This document shows positions 28,953 through 38,811 of a stretch of DNA of 49,482 nucleotides, in pieces (position 1 is the stretch's first letter; every line of letters starts with the position of its first letter). The stretch lies in the NCBI GenBank assembly GCA_018239845.1, contig JAFEGO010000012.1, positions 1-49,482 on the forward strand. Reading direction: 5' to 3'. The translations under genes were made by a program, and so were the position numbers. Below the pieces are notes generated by a model. The model saw only the letters and a program-made list of their open reading frames with translations. It did not search any database and was not told the DNA's origin. Origin of the DNA: Verrucomicrobiota bacterium (GTDB taxonomy: Bacteria; Verrucomicrobiota; Verrucomicrobiia; Opitutales; Opitutaceae).

Positions 28953-28965
28953 AGCTCGTCCGATC

Positions 28966-29640
28966 TTAGTTGTCCTTGCCCTGGTAGCCGAAGTCGCTCC
29001 AACGCATGTTGGCATCCTGATTCATGCGCTTGATTTCGGCGGCCTCCTTGGGATCGACCTTGCCGATGGAGTGGGCGGTCTCGTTGAGGTCGGCCATATT
29101 CTTCAGGCGTTGCTCCTCCTCGTACATGGCGAGGGCGCGGGTCTCGTTGGAGGCGCCAAAGAGCGGGAGTTGGAAACGGTTGAGCGCGCGGTCCACCTCG
29201 CTCAGGTAACGGCGCATGGCGATGTCGGCGAGGCCCTTGGTGGTGTTGATGTCGCGCTCGCGGAAGATCGGGGGCTTGTTGCCCTGGACAGTGTACTTGG
29301 GGAGGCGGACGATGCGGTTCTTCGGCTTGTCCACATCACGCAGATCAACGTCCTCGTCGTCCTCGGCTTTTTTCACGACGGGCTTGGGCGGGTCGTACTT
29401 CGGCATGGAGTCGGCGAGCGCGGCGGCGAGGGTGGAGCGGTAGCGCCGCGGCTGGGTGTCGTCGCCGGCCGGCGTCGCGGGTGCCGCGGCCGGGGGCGTG
29501 GCGGCGGGCTTGGCCTCGGGCGCGGCCGGCGCCGGGGTGGAGCCCGCGAGGGGCGGGGTGGGCGCGGTGGGCTCGGCGCGCAGGGTCGCGAGGGTCAGCG
29601 CGGCGGCGGAGAGGAGGAGCGTGCGGGTGAAACGGGGCAT
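28966..29640 (-). CDS. Secreted Ala/Pro-rich protein of unknown function
   Basis: 224 residues from the ATG at 29638-29640; an ATG three codons upstream is equally possible. A signal peptide (1-22, 'TLLLSAAALTLATLRA') is followed by a low-complexity Pro/Ala/Thr linker (about 23-65). The rest is charged and helical. It contains 'IVRLPKYTVQG' (about 106-116); a motif of this kind is common in envelope and receptor-linked proteins of Opitutaceae, from general knowledge, and its role is unknown to me. The gene is convergent with the small conserved gene and downstream of the broken peptidase on the same strand. Confidence 0.68.
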   Translation of the reverse strand: MPRFTRTLLLSAAALTLATLRAEPTAPTPPLAGSTPAPAAPEAKPAATPPAAAPATPAGDDTQPRRYRSTLAAALADSMPKYDPPKPVVKKAEDDEDVDLRDVDKPKNRIVRLPKYTVQGNKPPIFRERDINTTKGLADIAMRRYLSEVDRALNRFQLPLFGASNETRALAMYEEEQRLKNMADLNETAHSIGKVDPKEAAEIKRMNQDANMRWSDFGYQGKDN

Positions 29641-29700
29641 GGCTCTCATTTGGATAGCGTACGGGGAGGAGGGTTCCTTGCAACTCTGGGTGGAGCGGGC

Positions 29701-29721
29701 GGACGCCTCGGAGAGGCGTCC
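29701..29721. repeat. Short palindrome at the end of the broken peptidase gene
   Basis: GGACGCCT and AGGCGTCC (8 bp, 5-base loop), followed by CTACCT. It lies just past the ancestral stop of the S9 peptidase and has the same CTAC-type edge as the other small palindromes here. Confidence 0.6.
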
Positions 29722-29725
29722 CTAC

Positions 29726-31800
29726 CTATTTCAGCCAGCGGGCGAGCCAGTCGCGGACTTCGCCGTATCAGAAGACAGAGTTCTGCGGATGGAGGACCCA
29801 GTGGTTTTCGTCGGGGAAGTGTACGAGGCGCGCGGGGACGTGCTGCGCCTTGAGCGCGGCGTAAAACTCGAGGCCCTGCGCATCGGGCACACGGTAGTCC
29901 AGACCGCCATGGATTACGAGCGTGGGCGTTTTGAAATTCGCGGCGTAGTTCATCGGGTTCTGGCTCTCGTAGGCCTTGGTGCGATGCCACGGGGCGCCGC
30001 CCATCGCGGACTCCTGCCACGCAGCGCGACATCGGAGGCGAACTGCGTGTCGAAATCGGTGGCGCCCGCGTGGCAGACGATGGCCTTGAAACGGTTGGTG
30101 TGGCCGCAGACCCAAGCGGCCATGTAGCCGCCATAGCTCGCGCCCAGCGCCGCGGTGCGCGCGGCATCGAGGAAGCTGTGCTGCGCGAGCAGATAGTCGG
30201 CGGACTTCATGATGTCCTCGTACGGTTTTTCGCCCCACGCGCCGTCGATGCTGGCGACGAATTTCTCGCCGAAGCCGGTCGAGCCATGGCGGTTGACCCA
30301 CGTGGCGACATAGCCGGGCGCGACGAAGACCTGCGCGTTCCACCGCGGCTGCCACATGTCGCCGATCATGGTGGCGGGGCCGCCGTGCATCAGCTCGAGG
30401 AGCGGGTATTTTTTCGCGGGGTCGAAGTCGGGCGGATAAATGAGCCAGCCCTGAATCGTGTCACCCGCCGCACCGGTGAACGTGTACTCCTCGACGCGGC
30501 CGAGTTTCAGGCCGGCGAAGAGCGCATCGTTGAGGTGCGTGCGGACGACGGCGGCGGGCGCCGGGCCGGAAAGGTCGAGGGAGTAAACTTCGTCGGGCCG
30601 CGTGAAGGAGGCCTTGAGAAAATAGAGCGACTTCGCCCCGACGGTGAGGGCGGAGTTGGTGCCGTCGCCGACGAGGGCGGCGGGCGCAGCGGTGGCGGCC
30701 GTGGCGGCGGGGACGGAGAAGAGCTTCGTGCGGCCGCGGTCCTCGGCGCTGAAATAAATCGTCTGTCCATCGGGCGAGAACTGCCAGTCCAGCGGCGCGA
30801 GGTCGGCGGCGACCAGGCGGGTGATGGTGCCGCTGGCGAGATCGACGCGCATGAGCCGGTTGAACTCGGCCTCCCCGTGAAGCTTGGTGGTGCGGCCGAA
30901 GAGGAGTGAGCGCCCATCGGGACTGAAGCGCGGCGCGCTGTCGTCGCCGGCGTTGTCGGTGGTCAGGTTTTTCCACGGCGCCGCGGGGTCGGCGATCGAG
31001 ATCAGATAGATGTCGGGATTTTCCGGGCCATCGTAGGGTGGGGGCGTGGTGCCGGCGGAGAGGGCGAGCCAGCGGCCGTCGGGCGAAACGTCGAACTGCG
31101 TCTCCTCATCGAGGCGGAAGCGGCGGTCCCATCGCGGGGTGAGGTCGGTGGTCTGCTTCGTGGCGAGATCGACGAGGATGAGGTGCGTGGCGTAGCCGTC
31201 GGTCTGCCACGAATCGAAATAGCGGTAGGTGGCGTTTTCCGTGACGCGGGCGGTGACCTTGCTGTCCTTCTGTTTCTTCAGCTCCTTTTCCATCGCGGCG
31301 CGGTCGGCGGCGAGCGCCGGCAGGACGCTGGTGGCGACGACGATGTGCCGGCCGTCGGGGAGCCAGCGGGGCGAGGAAATCGCGAGCGGGAGATCGAGGA
31401 TTTTCTCGGCCTCGCCGCCGTCCGCGCGGATGACGTAGAGCGCGGGCTCCTCGTCGCCCGTGCGCTTGGAGGTGAAGGCGACGCGCGTGCCGTCGGGGCT
31501 CCACGTGGGGCTGTTGTCGGAACTCTCGGCGGTGGTGAGGGCGCGCGTGGCGCCGGTGGCGGTGTCGAGCACCCAGAGGTGCTTCTGGGATTTGTTTTTC
31601 TCGAGGCTGTACTCCTGCACCGTGAAGACGAGGCGCGCGCCGTCGGGCGAGAGATCGAGCGCGCCGGGGCGCTTCACCGACCAGAGGTCCTCGGCGGTGA
31701 TGGCGCGCGGGGAGGAGGCGTTTGGCGTGGAAGCGGCGGGGAGCAGGGGGACGAGGCCGAGGAGGAGGAGCGGGAGGAGCTTGAGGACGGGGAATCGCAT
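29726..31800 (-). pseudogene. S9-family prolyl oligopeptidase-like peptidase, frameshifted and with internal stop
   Basis: The start is the ATG at 31798-31800, with a signal peptide (1-24), a beta-propeller with '[10 protein letters not shown]' and '[15 protein letters not shown]' repeats, and a hydrolase domain holding Ser555 in 'GASYGGYMA'. The frame breaks after about residue 592 ('FASDVA'). One base appears lost near 30025-30027; shifting frame restores 'AAWQESAMGGAPWHRTKAYE', then Asp in 'HGGLDYRVP' and His in 'DENHWVLHPQNS'. A second lesion follows: TGA at 29768-29770 stands where TGG (Trp) is expected, and in-frame reading goes on 'YGEVRDWLARWLK' to a TAG at 29726-29728. Read as is, the protein lacks Asp and His and should be inactive. 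A sequencing error could explain one lesion, less easily both. Confidence 0.9.
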
Positions 31801-31950
31801 GGGATGAGCGTGGCGCGGAGCGGCGGGGAGAGCGAGCGATTTGGGGCGAGGCTGATTCGCGCTGAGAGGAGCCCGCGGAATACATCAGCATTCAGCGGCG
31901 AGAGGCGGATTCGCGTTGCGGGCGGCGGGCGGGGCGGGGACGGTGGAGGG

Positions 31951-32823
31951 ATGGAATTGTTTCAAATCAAGGCGGAGATTCCCGCGACGGCGGCCGAGGC
32001 GACGGATGAGCTTTTGCTCGAGCTCGGTGTCGTGGGCTGGAGCGTGCTCGAGGACGTGATCGCGCAGCGCGCGTGGATCGTGGGGATTTTTGAAACCGCG
32101 GAAGAGCGCGACACGCGTTGGACGGAGCTGCAGGCGGCGTTGCCGGCGGCGCCGCTCGGTGCGGCGGAGCGCAGTGTGATGGCCGACGCCGACTGGCGCG
32201 ACAGCTACAAGGCGCATTTCAAGGCGTGGCAATTCGGCCGGCTGCACTGGGTGCCGGTGTGGGAGCAGGCGACGTTTCAGCTGCCGGCGGGCGACGCGGT
32301 GCTGTGGCTCGACCCAGGTCTGGCCTTTGGCACGGGCAATCACGAGACGACGCGCCTCTGCGTGGAGCGGCTCGTGACGCTGGCGGCGAAGCAAGGTCCC
32401 CGCGGCCGGGTGATCGACGCGGGGTGCGGCTCCGGGATTCTGGCGCTGTCGGCGCTGAAGCTGGGCTACACCGACGTGGCGGGCTTCGACAACGATCCCG
32501 AGGCGGTGCGCGTGAGCGAGGAAAACGCCGGGCTCAACGGCCTGCAGGGGAAAGCGCGGTTTTTCACCGGTGATCTCACGAACGGTTTCGCCGACGGCCC
32601 CGGCGACGTGGTGCTCGCGAACATCCTGGGCAACGTCCTGATCCGCTTCGCCCGGGAACTCGTCGCCTCAGTGGCCCCTGGCGGCGTGCTGATCCTGAGC
32701 GGCATCCTCGCCGCCGAGTGCGACCAGGTACAGGCCGCCTTCAAGGCCGTGGCCCCCGGTTGGGCCATGGAATCGCGCACCCTCGGCGAGTGGAGCGACG
32801 TCGTGCTGACTCGGCCGCGGTAA
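31951..32823 (+). CDS. prmA: Ribosomal protein L11 methyltransferase
   Basis: 290 residues from the ATG at 31951, with GGAGGG directly upstream; the open frame before it is antisense to the peptidase. N-terminal L11-binding domain (1-75), then the SAM-dependent methyltransferase with '[14 protein letters not shown]' (121-134), the glycine motif 'DAGCGSG' (156-162) and '[11 protein letters not shown]' (220-230). It methylates L11 on several amino groups. It is divergent from the broken peptidase and is followed by a 24-bp inverted repeat. Confidence 0.93.
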   Translation: MELFQIKAEIPATAAEATDELLLELGVVGWSVLEDVIAQRAWIVGIFETAEERDTRWTELQAALPAAPLGAAERSVMADADWRDSYKAHFKAWQFGRLHWVPVWEQATFQLPAGDAVLWLDPGLAFGTGNHETTRLCVERLVTLAAKQGPRGRVIDAGCGSGILALSALKLGYTDVAGFDNDPEAVRVSEENAGLNGLQGKARFFTGDLTNGFADGPGDVVLANILGNVLIRFARELVASVAPGGVLILSGILAAECDQVQAAFKAVAPGWAMESRTLGEWSDVVLTRPR

Positions 32824-32832
32824 ACTCCGACG

Positions 32833-32917
32833 AAGGGGTCAGGCCTCTAGTTATTGCATTTTTCCTCAATCCGGCGGTTTGAGGTCGAAAAAACAATAAC
32901 TAGAGGCCTGACCCCTT
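32833..32917. repeat. Perfect 24-bp inverted repeat
   Basis: Arms 32833-32856 (begins AAGGGGTCAGGCCTC) and 32894-32917 are exact reverse complements with a 37-base spacer. It lies in the gap between convergent prmA and kinase genes. Words of the type GGGGTCAGGCCT..TTATTG occur in palindromes that are mobilised by REP-associated (RAYT) transposases in other bacteria. That link is from general knowledge; no such transposase is in the window. Confidence 0.85.
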
Positions 32918-32944
32918 TACGGAAGCCTTTAGCGGAAGGCGTTG

Positions 32945-34981
32945 TCAGGACGCGGCCGAGCGGCGGACGGCGGGCAGGTAAACGTGGAAGGCGGTGCCGA
33001 CGCCCTCGGCGGTTTCGACGGTGATCGTGCCGCCGTGCTTCTGCGCGACGGAGTGGCAGATGGTCAGGCCGAGGCCCATGCCCTTCTGTGCGCCGCGCTG
33101 TTTGGTGGAGAAGTACGGGTCGAAGATCGCCGGCAGCACGTCGGCGGGGATGCCGGTGCCTTGGTCGGTGACGCTGATGCGGATATAATCGCCGGCAGGC
33201 AGGGCCGTGACGGCTCCGGCGGCGAGCGTGACGTTTTCCGCGCGGAGCGTGATGACGCCGCCGGACGGCATGGCCTCATGGGCGTTGAGCACGAGGTTGC
33301 GGACCACCTGGGCGATCTGCGACTCGTCCACTTCGGCGGGCCAGAGGTCGGCGGTGAGGTCGATCTCGCAATGGGCGTTGGAGCCGCTGAGGGCGAGCGG
33401 GACGGAATCGCGGAGGAGCGGGGCGAGGTTCACGCGCCGACGGACGGAAATGCCACCCTTGGCAAAGGTGATGAGCTGCTGCGTGAGATCGCGCGCAGCG
33501 AGGGTGGCCTTCTGGATATCGCGCAGGCGCGGGGCGGGATCGTCGTGTCGCGCGAGGCCGGACTGGGCGAGGTCGAGGTTGAGGAGGATGGTGGTGAGGA
33601 GATTGTTGAAATCGTGGGCGATGCCACCGGCGAGGATGCCGGTGGACTCGAGCTTGCCGAGGACGAGACGGTCCTCCTCGGCCTGGCGGCGCGCGGTGAG
33701 ATCCATGTGCGTGCCGATCATGCGGAGGGGGCGGCCCGCGGCGTCGCGACGGACGACGAGGCCGCGGCTGAGGATCCATTTCCAGCCGCCGTCCTTGCAG
33801 CGCAGCCGGTGTTCGACGGTGTAGGGCGCCGACGGGTGGTCCCAATGGGCCTGCAGCGCGGCCTGGACCCGCGCGCGATCCTCGGGATGCACGCGGCTTT
33901 CCCAGTCGCCGGGCTCGTTGCCCACGTCTTCGTCGGCGTAGCCGAGCATCTCTTTCCACGCTGGAGAAAAAGCAACCCGCCGGGCGGAGATATCCCAGTC
34001 CCACACGGCGGCACCCGTGCCCTCGAGGGCAAACTTCCAGCGTTCCTCGCTCTGGCGCAGGGCCTCGGATTGGCGGGCGAGCCGGCGCATCATGTGGCGC
34101 TGCCACCAGATGAAGATGATGACGAACCCGAGGATGAGACCGCCGGGCAGGTAGTAGGGGCGGAGGTCGGCGAGGCGGATGGGGTGCGGCTCGATGGGGC
34201 CGATCCACTTGCTGTAAATGCGATCAAAGGAGCCGTTGTGCAGGACGGTGGCGAGCGCGGCGTTGATCTGCTCCAGCGTGGCGGCGTCGCCCTTGCGGAC
34301 GGCAAAGTGATACTGGTGGATGATGTCGTCCACGTAGGAGCGGCGCATGCCGTGCTCATCGACCTTGAAATTATCGAGGGAGCCGAAACGAGTCAGCGAG
34401 AGCGTGCCATCGCACTCGCCGCGGTCGGTGGCATCCAAGGCGGCCTGCCAGGTGTCGTAGGTGCGGAGGTTGGCGCCCCAGCCATGATGGCGCCGGGCGT
34501 TGGCGGCGCTGACGCTGCTGTTGAGGGTGGCGATGGTCTTGCCCTTGAAATCGGCCGTGCTGGTGATCGCGGGATGATCGGCGCGGTGGAAAATGACGCC
34601 GTGCACGTAGGCGTGGCCGATGGAAAAATCCATCGTGGCCCGGCGCTCATCCGTGATGGTGGTATTGGCCAACGCGTCCACCTGCCCGGATTGAAAGCGC
34701 TCCAACGCCTCCCGCCACGAGCCGGGCACGACGACGAACTCAACTCCGCTCACCCGCGACATCTCCCGTAGCAATTCGGTGGTGAAGCCGGTGGGCTGGC
34801 GCTGGGCATCGCTGAACGAGAGGGGCGGCTGGTTGTTTTCCACCGCCACCCGGATGGTCGTCGCGAAGGCCGGGACGGTGCCGCCCAGCAGGATCAGCAC
34901 CGGGAGCAGCCACCTAGGCAGGCGGCTCGGCTTGCGCCCGACAAAACAGGCGGCAGCGGACGAATGCCATTTCTCGTTCAA
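32945..34981 (-). CDS. Sensor histidine kinase with periplasmic solute-binding (SBP_bac_3) domain
   Basis: 678 residues. Signal/anchor (about 24-40), an amino-acid-binding-protein-like domain (42-262, with 'VAVENNQPPLSFSD', 'GFTTELLREM', 'YSKWIG'), a membrane helix (280-295), a PAS domain (310-435) and a kinase core: His456 in 'AGGIAHDFNNLLT', 'VVRNLVLNAHEAM' and 'GMGLGLTIC' (634-642). The His box is of the HisKA type that lacks the usual S-H-E order, seen in NtrB-like and other kinases. It probably senses an amino acid or similar solute directly. No response regulator lies nearby and no receiver is fused, so its partner is elsewhere. Confidence 0.92.
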   Translation of the reverse strand: MNEKWHSSAAACFVGRKPSRLPRWLLPVLILLGGTVPAFATTIRVAVENNQPPLSFSDAQRQPTGFTTELLREMSRVSGVEFVVVPGSWREALERFQSGQVDALANTTITDERRATMDFSIGHAYVHGVIFHRADHPAITSTADFKGKTIATLNSSVSAANARRHHGWGANLRTYDTWQAALDATDRGECDGTLSLTRFGSLDNFKVDEHGMRRSYVDDIIHQYHFAVRKGDAATLEQINAALATVLHNGSFDRIYSKWIGPIEPHPIRLADLRPYYLPGGLILGFVIIFIWWQRHMMRRLARQSEALRQSEERWKFALEGTGAAVWDWDISARRVAFSPAWKEMLGYADEDVGNEPGDWESRVHPEDRARVQAALQAHWDHPSAPYTVEHRLRCKDGGWKWILSRGLVVRRDAAGRPLRMIGTHMDLTARRQAEEDRLVLGKLESTGILAGGIAHDFNNLLTTILLNLDLAQSGLARHDDPAPRLRDIQKATLAARDLTQQLITFAKGGISVRRRVNLAPLLRDSVPLALSGSNAHCEIDLTADLWPAEVDESQIAQVVRNLVLNAHEAMPSGGVITLRAENVTLAAGAVTALPAGDYIRISVTDQGTGIPADVLPAIFDPYFSTKQRGAQKGMGLGLTICHSVAQKHGGTITVETAEGVGTAFHVYLPAVRRSAAS

Positions 34982-35098
34982 GATAGGATACTTTGGACCC
35001 TTTGGGCGGGGCGCGTCAAAACCAGACGCGAATTATACGGACGAAGATTCAACTCCGTCCGGCCCAATCGATCAGGGCGAGCAGTCAGGCTCCGTGCC

Positions 35099-36463
<1,365 letters not shown>

Positions 36464-36561
36464 TGGAAGAGCAGGTGGTTGGGCGACGACAGGGCGGGGG
36501 AGGGTGGCTCCCCCTGTGCAGGGGCCGCCGGAGTGCCGGCGACCCGGGATGCCGGGCAAAC

Positions 36562-37065
36562 TCAGCCCAACTTGACCTTGAAGAGGCGCTGGCCGTACTC
36601 GACGGGCTGGCCGTTTTCCACGAGGACCTCGAGGACGGTACCCTTCACCTCGGCCTGGATCTCGTTCATGATCTTCATGGCCTCGATGATGCAGACGACG
36701 GAGTTTTCGACCGTCTTGGTGCCCACATCGGCGAAGGATTTGCTCTCCGGGGACGGGGCGCGGTAGAACGTGCCGACCATCGGGGACTTGATGTAGCCGA
36801 TGCCAGCTTCATCGCCCGCAGGCGCAGCCGGGGTCAGCACCTGGGCGGCGCCGGGGGCCGGGGTCGCGGGGGCCGTAGCCACCGGGAAGGCCGTATCAGC
36901 GGACGGGAAGGGGCTGTTGGAGCCGCTTCGGCCGGAGCTGACGATGGGCAGGCCATTGGCGCCGCGCCGGATCTTAAGCTTAAAACCCTCCTCTTCGACG
37001 GCGAACTCGGTGAGTTCGGAGCGTTTCATGAGGTCGATGATTTGTTTGATCTGTTTTAAGTCCAA
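36562..37065 (-). CDS. accB: Biotin carboxyl carrier protein of acetyl-CoA carboxylase
   Basis: 167 residues. N-terminal helix region ('[19 protein letters not shown]'), a Pro/Ala linker (about 55-88) and the biotinyl domain with the target lysine Lys131 in 'EAMKIMNE'. No ATG lies at the expected N-terminus; the natural start is the TTG at 37063-37065, preceded by AAGG six bases away. The next in-frame ATG (residue 13) would cut the conserved first helix. A weak start may hold AccB low, as this protein is known to be dose-critical. Upstream lies a 600-base non-coding region with structured sequence, so extra control in the leader is possible. Confidence 0.93.
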   Translation of the reverse strand: MDLKQIKQIIDLMKRSELTEFAVEEEGFKLKIRRGANGLPIVSSGRSGSNSPFPSADTAFPVATAPATPAPGAAQVLTPAAPAGDEAGIGYIKSPMVGTFYRAPSPESKSFADVGTKTVENSVVCIIEAMKIMNEIQAEVKGTVLEVLVENGQPVEYGQRLFKVKLG

Positions 37066-37439
37066 AATAGGCCTTGGTTGAGTTGGCTGTGCTGACGTTA
37101 GTGAGTTTTGTAAGGGAGTCGTTCAAAAGAAAACAGACGAATTTAGCAATCATGGACTTTTTTCGAAAACGGCTCCCGCTAAGAACGCGAAATAATCGAA
37201 AAAACGGGCCATTTTAGGCTTAAATCCTCAAAAATAAGGCCATTTTACGGCAAAAGGGATATTTCCCAAAAATGAGTCGGAAGCTCAATTGGCGAATCCG
37301 AGGCAGATGAATTTAACCCAAAATTGGGTCGAAAACCGCAAATTTGACGGGATTTCGCGGTTTTGGGCCTTGGCTGAATTTCCAAATGAATAGCGCGATT
37401 TGAGCGCTTTTCGGGCTGCAAGCGGCCTACGATGAGGGA
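37066..37439. other. AT-rich non-coding region upstream of accB
   Basis: No convincing gene on either strand. It is distinctly richer in A/T than its surroundings. It holds a direct repeat GGCCATTTTA (37207-37216 and 37238-37247) and an inverted repeat AAAACCGC/GCGGTTTT (37332-37339 and 37357-37364). It most likely carries the accBC promoter and leader. No promoter boxes good enough to call. Confidence 0.55.
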
Positions 37440-37612
37440 GGTGTATCCGCAGGCTTGAGATGGCCTTGTCTCCATGGATTAAGGCAGGCTGAGCACGGTG
37501 CGTAGCGGACCAGAAGGCCTACGGTCATATCCCGGTTTGGCGAACAGGCTTAGCCAAAGAGGGGAAAGCGCCTCTCCCACCTCAACTGCACCGGGCGAGG
37601 GTCTTTGACCCG
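37440..37612. ncRNA. Candidate structured RNA of unknown class
   Basis: Several complementary segments fit one folded unit: CGGTGC (37496-37501) with GCACCG (37588-37593) as an outer stem, enclosing hairpins CGTAG/CTACG (37501-37523), TTTGGC/GCCAAA (37536-37558) and AGAGG/CCTCT (37558-37575), then GGGTC/GACCC (37599-37611). On the minus strand CCGTAGGC can also pair with GCCTGCGG (37447-37454). Minus-strand pieces such as GTTCGCC..CGGG, GCCTTAA and AAGCCTGCGG recall parts of 6S RNA in the same order, but the length and overall fold do not match well. It could instead be an accB leader. Class and strand are not settled. Confidence 0.3.
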
Positions 37613-37655
37613 GAAAACAAAAAAGCAGCCGAAGGAAAACTCCTTGGGCTGCTTT
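37613..37655 (-). terminator. Rho-independent terminator of the Ton-like operon
   Basis: The stem (37623-37636 with 37641-37654) has 14 pairs with one mismatch and a 4-base loop. On the minus strand it is followed by TTTTTTGTTTT. It lies 25 bases past the stop of the last gene of the exbB operon, exactly where a terminator should be. Confidence 0.88.
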
Positions 37656-37680
37656 GATTGAGACCGGAGGTCCCGGAAGA

Positions 37681-38220
37681 TCAGGACTTGGCGGGCGGAA
37701 CGTACGGGGGCGGCATCTTCGTCAACGAGCTGGCGTCGGCCCGGCGGGCGATCATCTCGGTGGTGCGCTGGATGCCCATCTCGGCGTTCTGCTTGTTGAT
37801 CTTGGCCTGCTCGACGCGCTTGGCCAGTTCGAAGGTCTCGCGGTTGAGCTTTTCCTTCTGGTTGCGCAGGTTATCGAGCTGGATTTCGAGGGCGGCGGCC
37901 TCCTTGGCGAACTTGTCGGTCTCGGCGTTGAGGCTATCGGTGGTGTTCTGGATTTCGCGGCTGGTGGCTTCCCACTTGGCGATGCGATCCGCCTCCTTCT
38001 TGGCTTCCTCGGCGGCGCGGGCGGCGGTCTTGGCGGCCGCGTCGATGCGAGCCTTTTCCTCGAGGTCGGCCTTTTCCTTGGCCTTTTGATCGAGCTGCTT
38101 CTGGAGGGCGACCTTATGCTCGGCTTCGCGCTTTTCCGACTCCTTGAGGTGGGCGAAGTAGAAGAACAGGAAGACGGCCGTCATCGAGCCGACCGAAATG
38201 AGATACATCCATTTTTTCAT
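37681..38220 (-). CDS. Membrane-anchored coiled-coil protein (second of pair)
   Basis: 179 residues: N-terminal membrane helix ('YLISVGSMTAVFLFFYFA', 6-23), then a long charged coiled coil (about 26-160, rich in Ala/Glu/Lys), and a Pro-rich tail 'MPPPYVPPAKS'. It has the same build as the gene just upstream, with little plain identity, so the two may be old paralogues or partners in one rod. It is the last gene of the seven-gene exbB operon, directly before the terminator. The coil should stand in the periplasm and could bridge the inner-membrane Ton-like motor to the wall or outer membrane. This is inference. Confidence 0.78.
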   Translation of the reverse strand: MKKWMYLISVGSMTAVFLFFYFAHLKESEKREAEHKVALQKQLDQKAKEKADLEEKARIDAAAKTAARAAEEAKKEADRIAKWEATSREIQNTTDSLNAETDKFAKEAAALEIQLDNLRNQKEKLNRETFELAKRVEQAKINKQNAEMGIQRTTEMIARRADASSLTKMPPPYVPPAKS

Positions 38221-38240
38221 GGGCAGAGAGGGTGGGGGGC

Positions 38241-38792
38241 TTAGGAGTTCTTGGCTTTGGCGGCGGCAGCGGCGGCAGCTTCTGCCGCGGCGCGGGCGGC
38301 ATCAGCGGCGGCGATCTTCTCGACGACCTGCATGAGCTGCTTGTCGTTGGCCTCGGCCTGCTTGACGTAGTCCTTGAGGAAACCTTCGTCTTGGATGAGG
38401 CCCTTCTTGGTCTCTTCGATCTTGGCGATGGCTTCCTTCTCGATGCGGACATCGTTCTTGAGGCGATCAACCTGGCGGGAGAACTTCTCGCGCTCGGCGC
38501 GAGCCTTGTTACGGGCTTCGAGGGCGGCCTCGCGGATCTCGTTGTCCTTGGCTTCCTTGGCTTTCTTGGCCTCGGTTTCCTTTTTGCGCTTCTCCTGGGA
38601 TTCGAGGGCGTCCTTGATGGCCTTTTCGCGATTCTTGGCATCGAGGGCGAGCTTGGCCGCCTTCTTGTCCTTTTCAGCCTGAACTCGGGCCTGTTCCTTC
38701 GCGTCGAAGGTCGAGAGGAAGTTCCAATAGATGGCGCCGAACGCAATCAGGCCGAGAAGTGGAACGAGGAAGTAAACGTAGGTTTTCTTCAT
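38241..38792 (-). CDS. Membrane-anchored coiled-coil protein (first of pair)
   Basis: 183 residues: membrane helix near the start ('YVYFLVPLLGLIAFGAIYW', 5-23), then a nearly unbroken charged coiled coil (about 30-160), ending in an Ala-rich helix 'AADAARAAAEAAAAAAAK'. It lies 20 bases from both neighbours, in the exbB operon between the TPR gene and a similar coiled-coil gene. The coil should be periplasmic. The anchor-plus-coil layout recalls TolA, whose coil spans the periplasm, but there is no TolA/TonB-like C-terminal domain. Function unknown. Confidence 0.78.
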   Translation of the reverse strand: MKKTYVYFLVPLLGLIAFGAIYWNFLSTFDAKEQARVQAEKDKKAAKLALDAKNREKAIKDALESQEKRKKETEAKKAKEAKDNEIREAALEARNKARAEREKFSRQVDRLKNDVRIEKEAIAKIEETKKGLIQDEGFLKDYVKQAEANDKQLMQVVEKIAAADAARAAAEAAAAAAAKAKNS

Positions 38793-38811
38793 GATAGGGG
38801 GAGGCGTAGAG

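Noticed and set aside
37245..37475. A 76-codon minus-strand frame in the accB upstream region
   Set aside because: It has no recognisable features and overlaps repeats and the candidate RNA structure.
37440..37612. Firm call of 6S RNA
   Set aside because: Only short segments match in order, the length differs and the closing stem typical of 6S cannot be drawn convincingly.
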